Shown here in pieces: positions 63,270 to 64,000 of a stretch of DNA of 64,000 bases (positions are counted from its first letter, which is position 1; each line of letters opens with the position of its first letter). The stretch is from UBA7672 sp047601145. GTDB lineage: Bacteria; Pseudomonadota; Alphaproteobacteria; Caulobacterales; Hyphomonadaceae. The DNA lies in assembly GCA_047601145.1 (NCBI GenBank), contig JASGJW010000003.1, positions 744,001-808,000 on the forward strand. The letters run 5' to 3'. The notes under the pieces are model-generated. The model worked only from the letters and a program-made list of their open reading frames with translations, was not told where the DNA came from and ran no database searches. The position numbers and the translations under genes are program-made.

Positions 63270-63689
63270 ATGAAACTTCTCGCCGTCATCGCTCTTGTCG
63301 CCGCCTCTGCCGCGCCTGCCCGTGGCCAGTGCGTCAATGTCTCCAAGGCCGGCACGCAAGGCACATTCACCGGCATACTCGAGAAACACGCCTTTCCCGG
63401 ACCGCCCAATTTCGAGGATGTCGCCAAGGGCGATCGCCCGATGGAGACATTCATCCTCCGTCTACCGACGAACATCTGCATCCAGGACAATGGCCGGTTC
63501 GCCGACCCGGATGAGAGGTTCAACACCATACACATATCCAGCTACGACCAGGGCATTCCTTGGGGCTGGCTCGACGCGCATCTTGGCGTGCAGGTCACGC
63601 TCACCGGCAACATCTTTGCGTCGGAGAATGCCTTTCACATGGCGCCGCTGGTGATGATGCTGCCGAACGGATGGAAGCCACCCGAATGA
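63270..63689 (+). CDS. Exported protein, DUF4431-like
   Basis: 139 residues with a Sec signal (cleavage after ARG or GQ near residue 20). The mature part has FTGILEKHAFPGPPNFEDV and LPTNICIQD, then VQVTLTGNIFASENAFHMAPL, a pattern I associate with DUF4431, a small beta-rich domain of unknown function. Two cysteines may form a disulfide. It overlaps the VOC gene by four bases (ATGA). Confidence 0.65.
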   Translation: MKLLAVIALVAASAAPARGQCVNVSKAGTQGTFTGILEKHAFPGPPNFEDVAKGDRPMETFILRLPTNICIQDNGRFADPDERFNTIHISSYDQGIPWGWLDAHLGVQVTLTGNIFASENAFHMAPLVMMLPNGWKPPE

Positions 63690-64000
63690 TCACCGGCCTC
63701 AATCACGCGAACATCTCGACAGCGAAGCTGCAGGAGACGATCGACTTCTTCGTGCAGGTCGTCGGGCTTAAGGTGGGACCGCGTCCCGATTTCAACTTCG
63801 CTGGCGCCTGGCTCTATGCCGGCGAGCAGGCCGTTATCCACCTTGTCGAGCGCCCGCAGCCGCGTGACCTCGAAGGCGCGCTCGATCACATCTCCTTCAC
63901 CGCTCCTGATTTCGACACCGCCCTCGCACGCCTCGATCAGCTCGGCATTCCCTATCGCTGGTCGCACATTCCCTCGGGCTTCGGCCGCCAATGCTTCGTC
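63686..64000 (+). CDS. VOC-family (glyoxalase/bleomycin-resistance-like) protein, partial
   Basis: 105 residues visible; the rest is past the right edge. It starts MITGLNHANISTAKLQETIDF and has VVGLKVGPRPDFNFAGAWLY, the beta-alpha-beta-beta-beta module of the vicinal oxygen chelate superfamily, with a metal-ligand His in LNHANIS and another in ALDHISFTAPD. Reaction not determinable. It is coupled to the DUF4431-like gene by overlap. Confidence 0.85.
   Translation, partial: MITGLNHANISTAKLQETIDFFVQVVGLKVGPRPDFNFAGAWLYAGEQAVIHLVERPQPRDLEGALDHISFTAPDFDTALARLDQLGIPYRWSHIPSGFGRQCFV

Noticed and set aside
1..64000. CRISPR array, insertion sequence or intact prophage
   Set aside because: No regularly spaced repeats, transposase, integrase or capsid genes were seen on either strand; the only phage-like trace is the short tail relic.

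Overview
The window is GC-rich, densely packed bacterial chromosome that reads as an alphaproteobacterium, most likely of the Caulobacterales/Hyphomonadaceae type. Four things point there: a tRNA-His without the extra G-1 and with A73, a good CtrA box (TTAA-N7-TTAAC) before a PleC-like kinase, a cycHJKL-degP-regulator-glnE gene order, and a relic of a GTA/TP901-1-type tail gene. The family-level placement is inference. No CRISPR array, insertion sequence, integrase or intact prophage is visible.

Layout. 1-2000: tyrosine catabolism (hppD, a GFA-family gene, maiA cut by the edge), minus strand. 2100-5750: a ZIP metal transporter with a palindrome at its start, then cysD-cysNC for sulfate activation. 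5960-9090: an AsmA-family protein, a small membrane protein and tRNA-His. 9130-15830: an S33-type lipoprotein peptidase, a LytS/LytTR two-component pair and a frameshifted TonB-dependent receptor. 16250-20090: a hotdog-fold protein, an M48 lipoprotein protease, and a translationally coupled CaiB/BaiF CoA-transferase and HMG-CoA-lyase-family enzyme. 20130-28120: a lipoprotein hydrolase and a tightly packed run of a YIP1-like protein, astA, astD, astB, a GNAT acetyltransferase and glpK. 28300-33300: a DHA2 efflux pump, an STT3-like GT-C membrane protein, an exported Hcp-like protein with no secretion system nearby, and a conserved hypothetical protein. 33400-40270: aminopeptidase N, then an EAL phosphodiesterase, a receiver protein and a PleC-like histidine kinase that carries a frameshift.

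40275-55172 is minus-strand envelope-stress and cytochrome c biogenesis. In transcription order it holds a small PepSY protein, a PhoP/PhoQ-like (or FeuP/FeuQ-like) pair, ccmI-ccmE-ccmF-ccmH, DegP, a second OmpR-type pair, glnE, and an ECF sigma factor with its anti-sigma and periplasmic sensor proteins. 55274-64000 has a CbpA-like DnaJ protein, an 805-base gap with a decayed phage/GTA tail gene, an ArsR regulator with a palindromic operator followed by three SRPBCC proteins in a row, a YbaL/KefB-type antiporter, an OPT-family transporter, a DUF4431-like exported protein and a VOC-family protein cut by the edge.

Many genes overlap by 1 or 4 bases (ATGA, GTGA or TGATG), which indicates translational coupling in the cys, ast, ccm and SRPBCC operons and in several smaller pairs. 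Three genes each need a one-base frame correction: the TonB receptor, the PleC-like kinase and the tail relic. The first two have otherwise intact reading on both sides, so either sequencing error or recent inactivation is possible.
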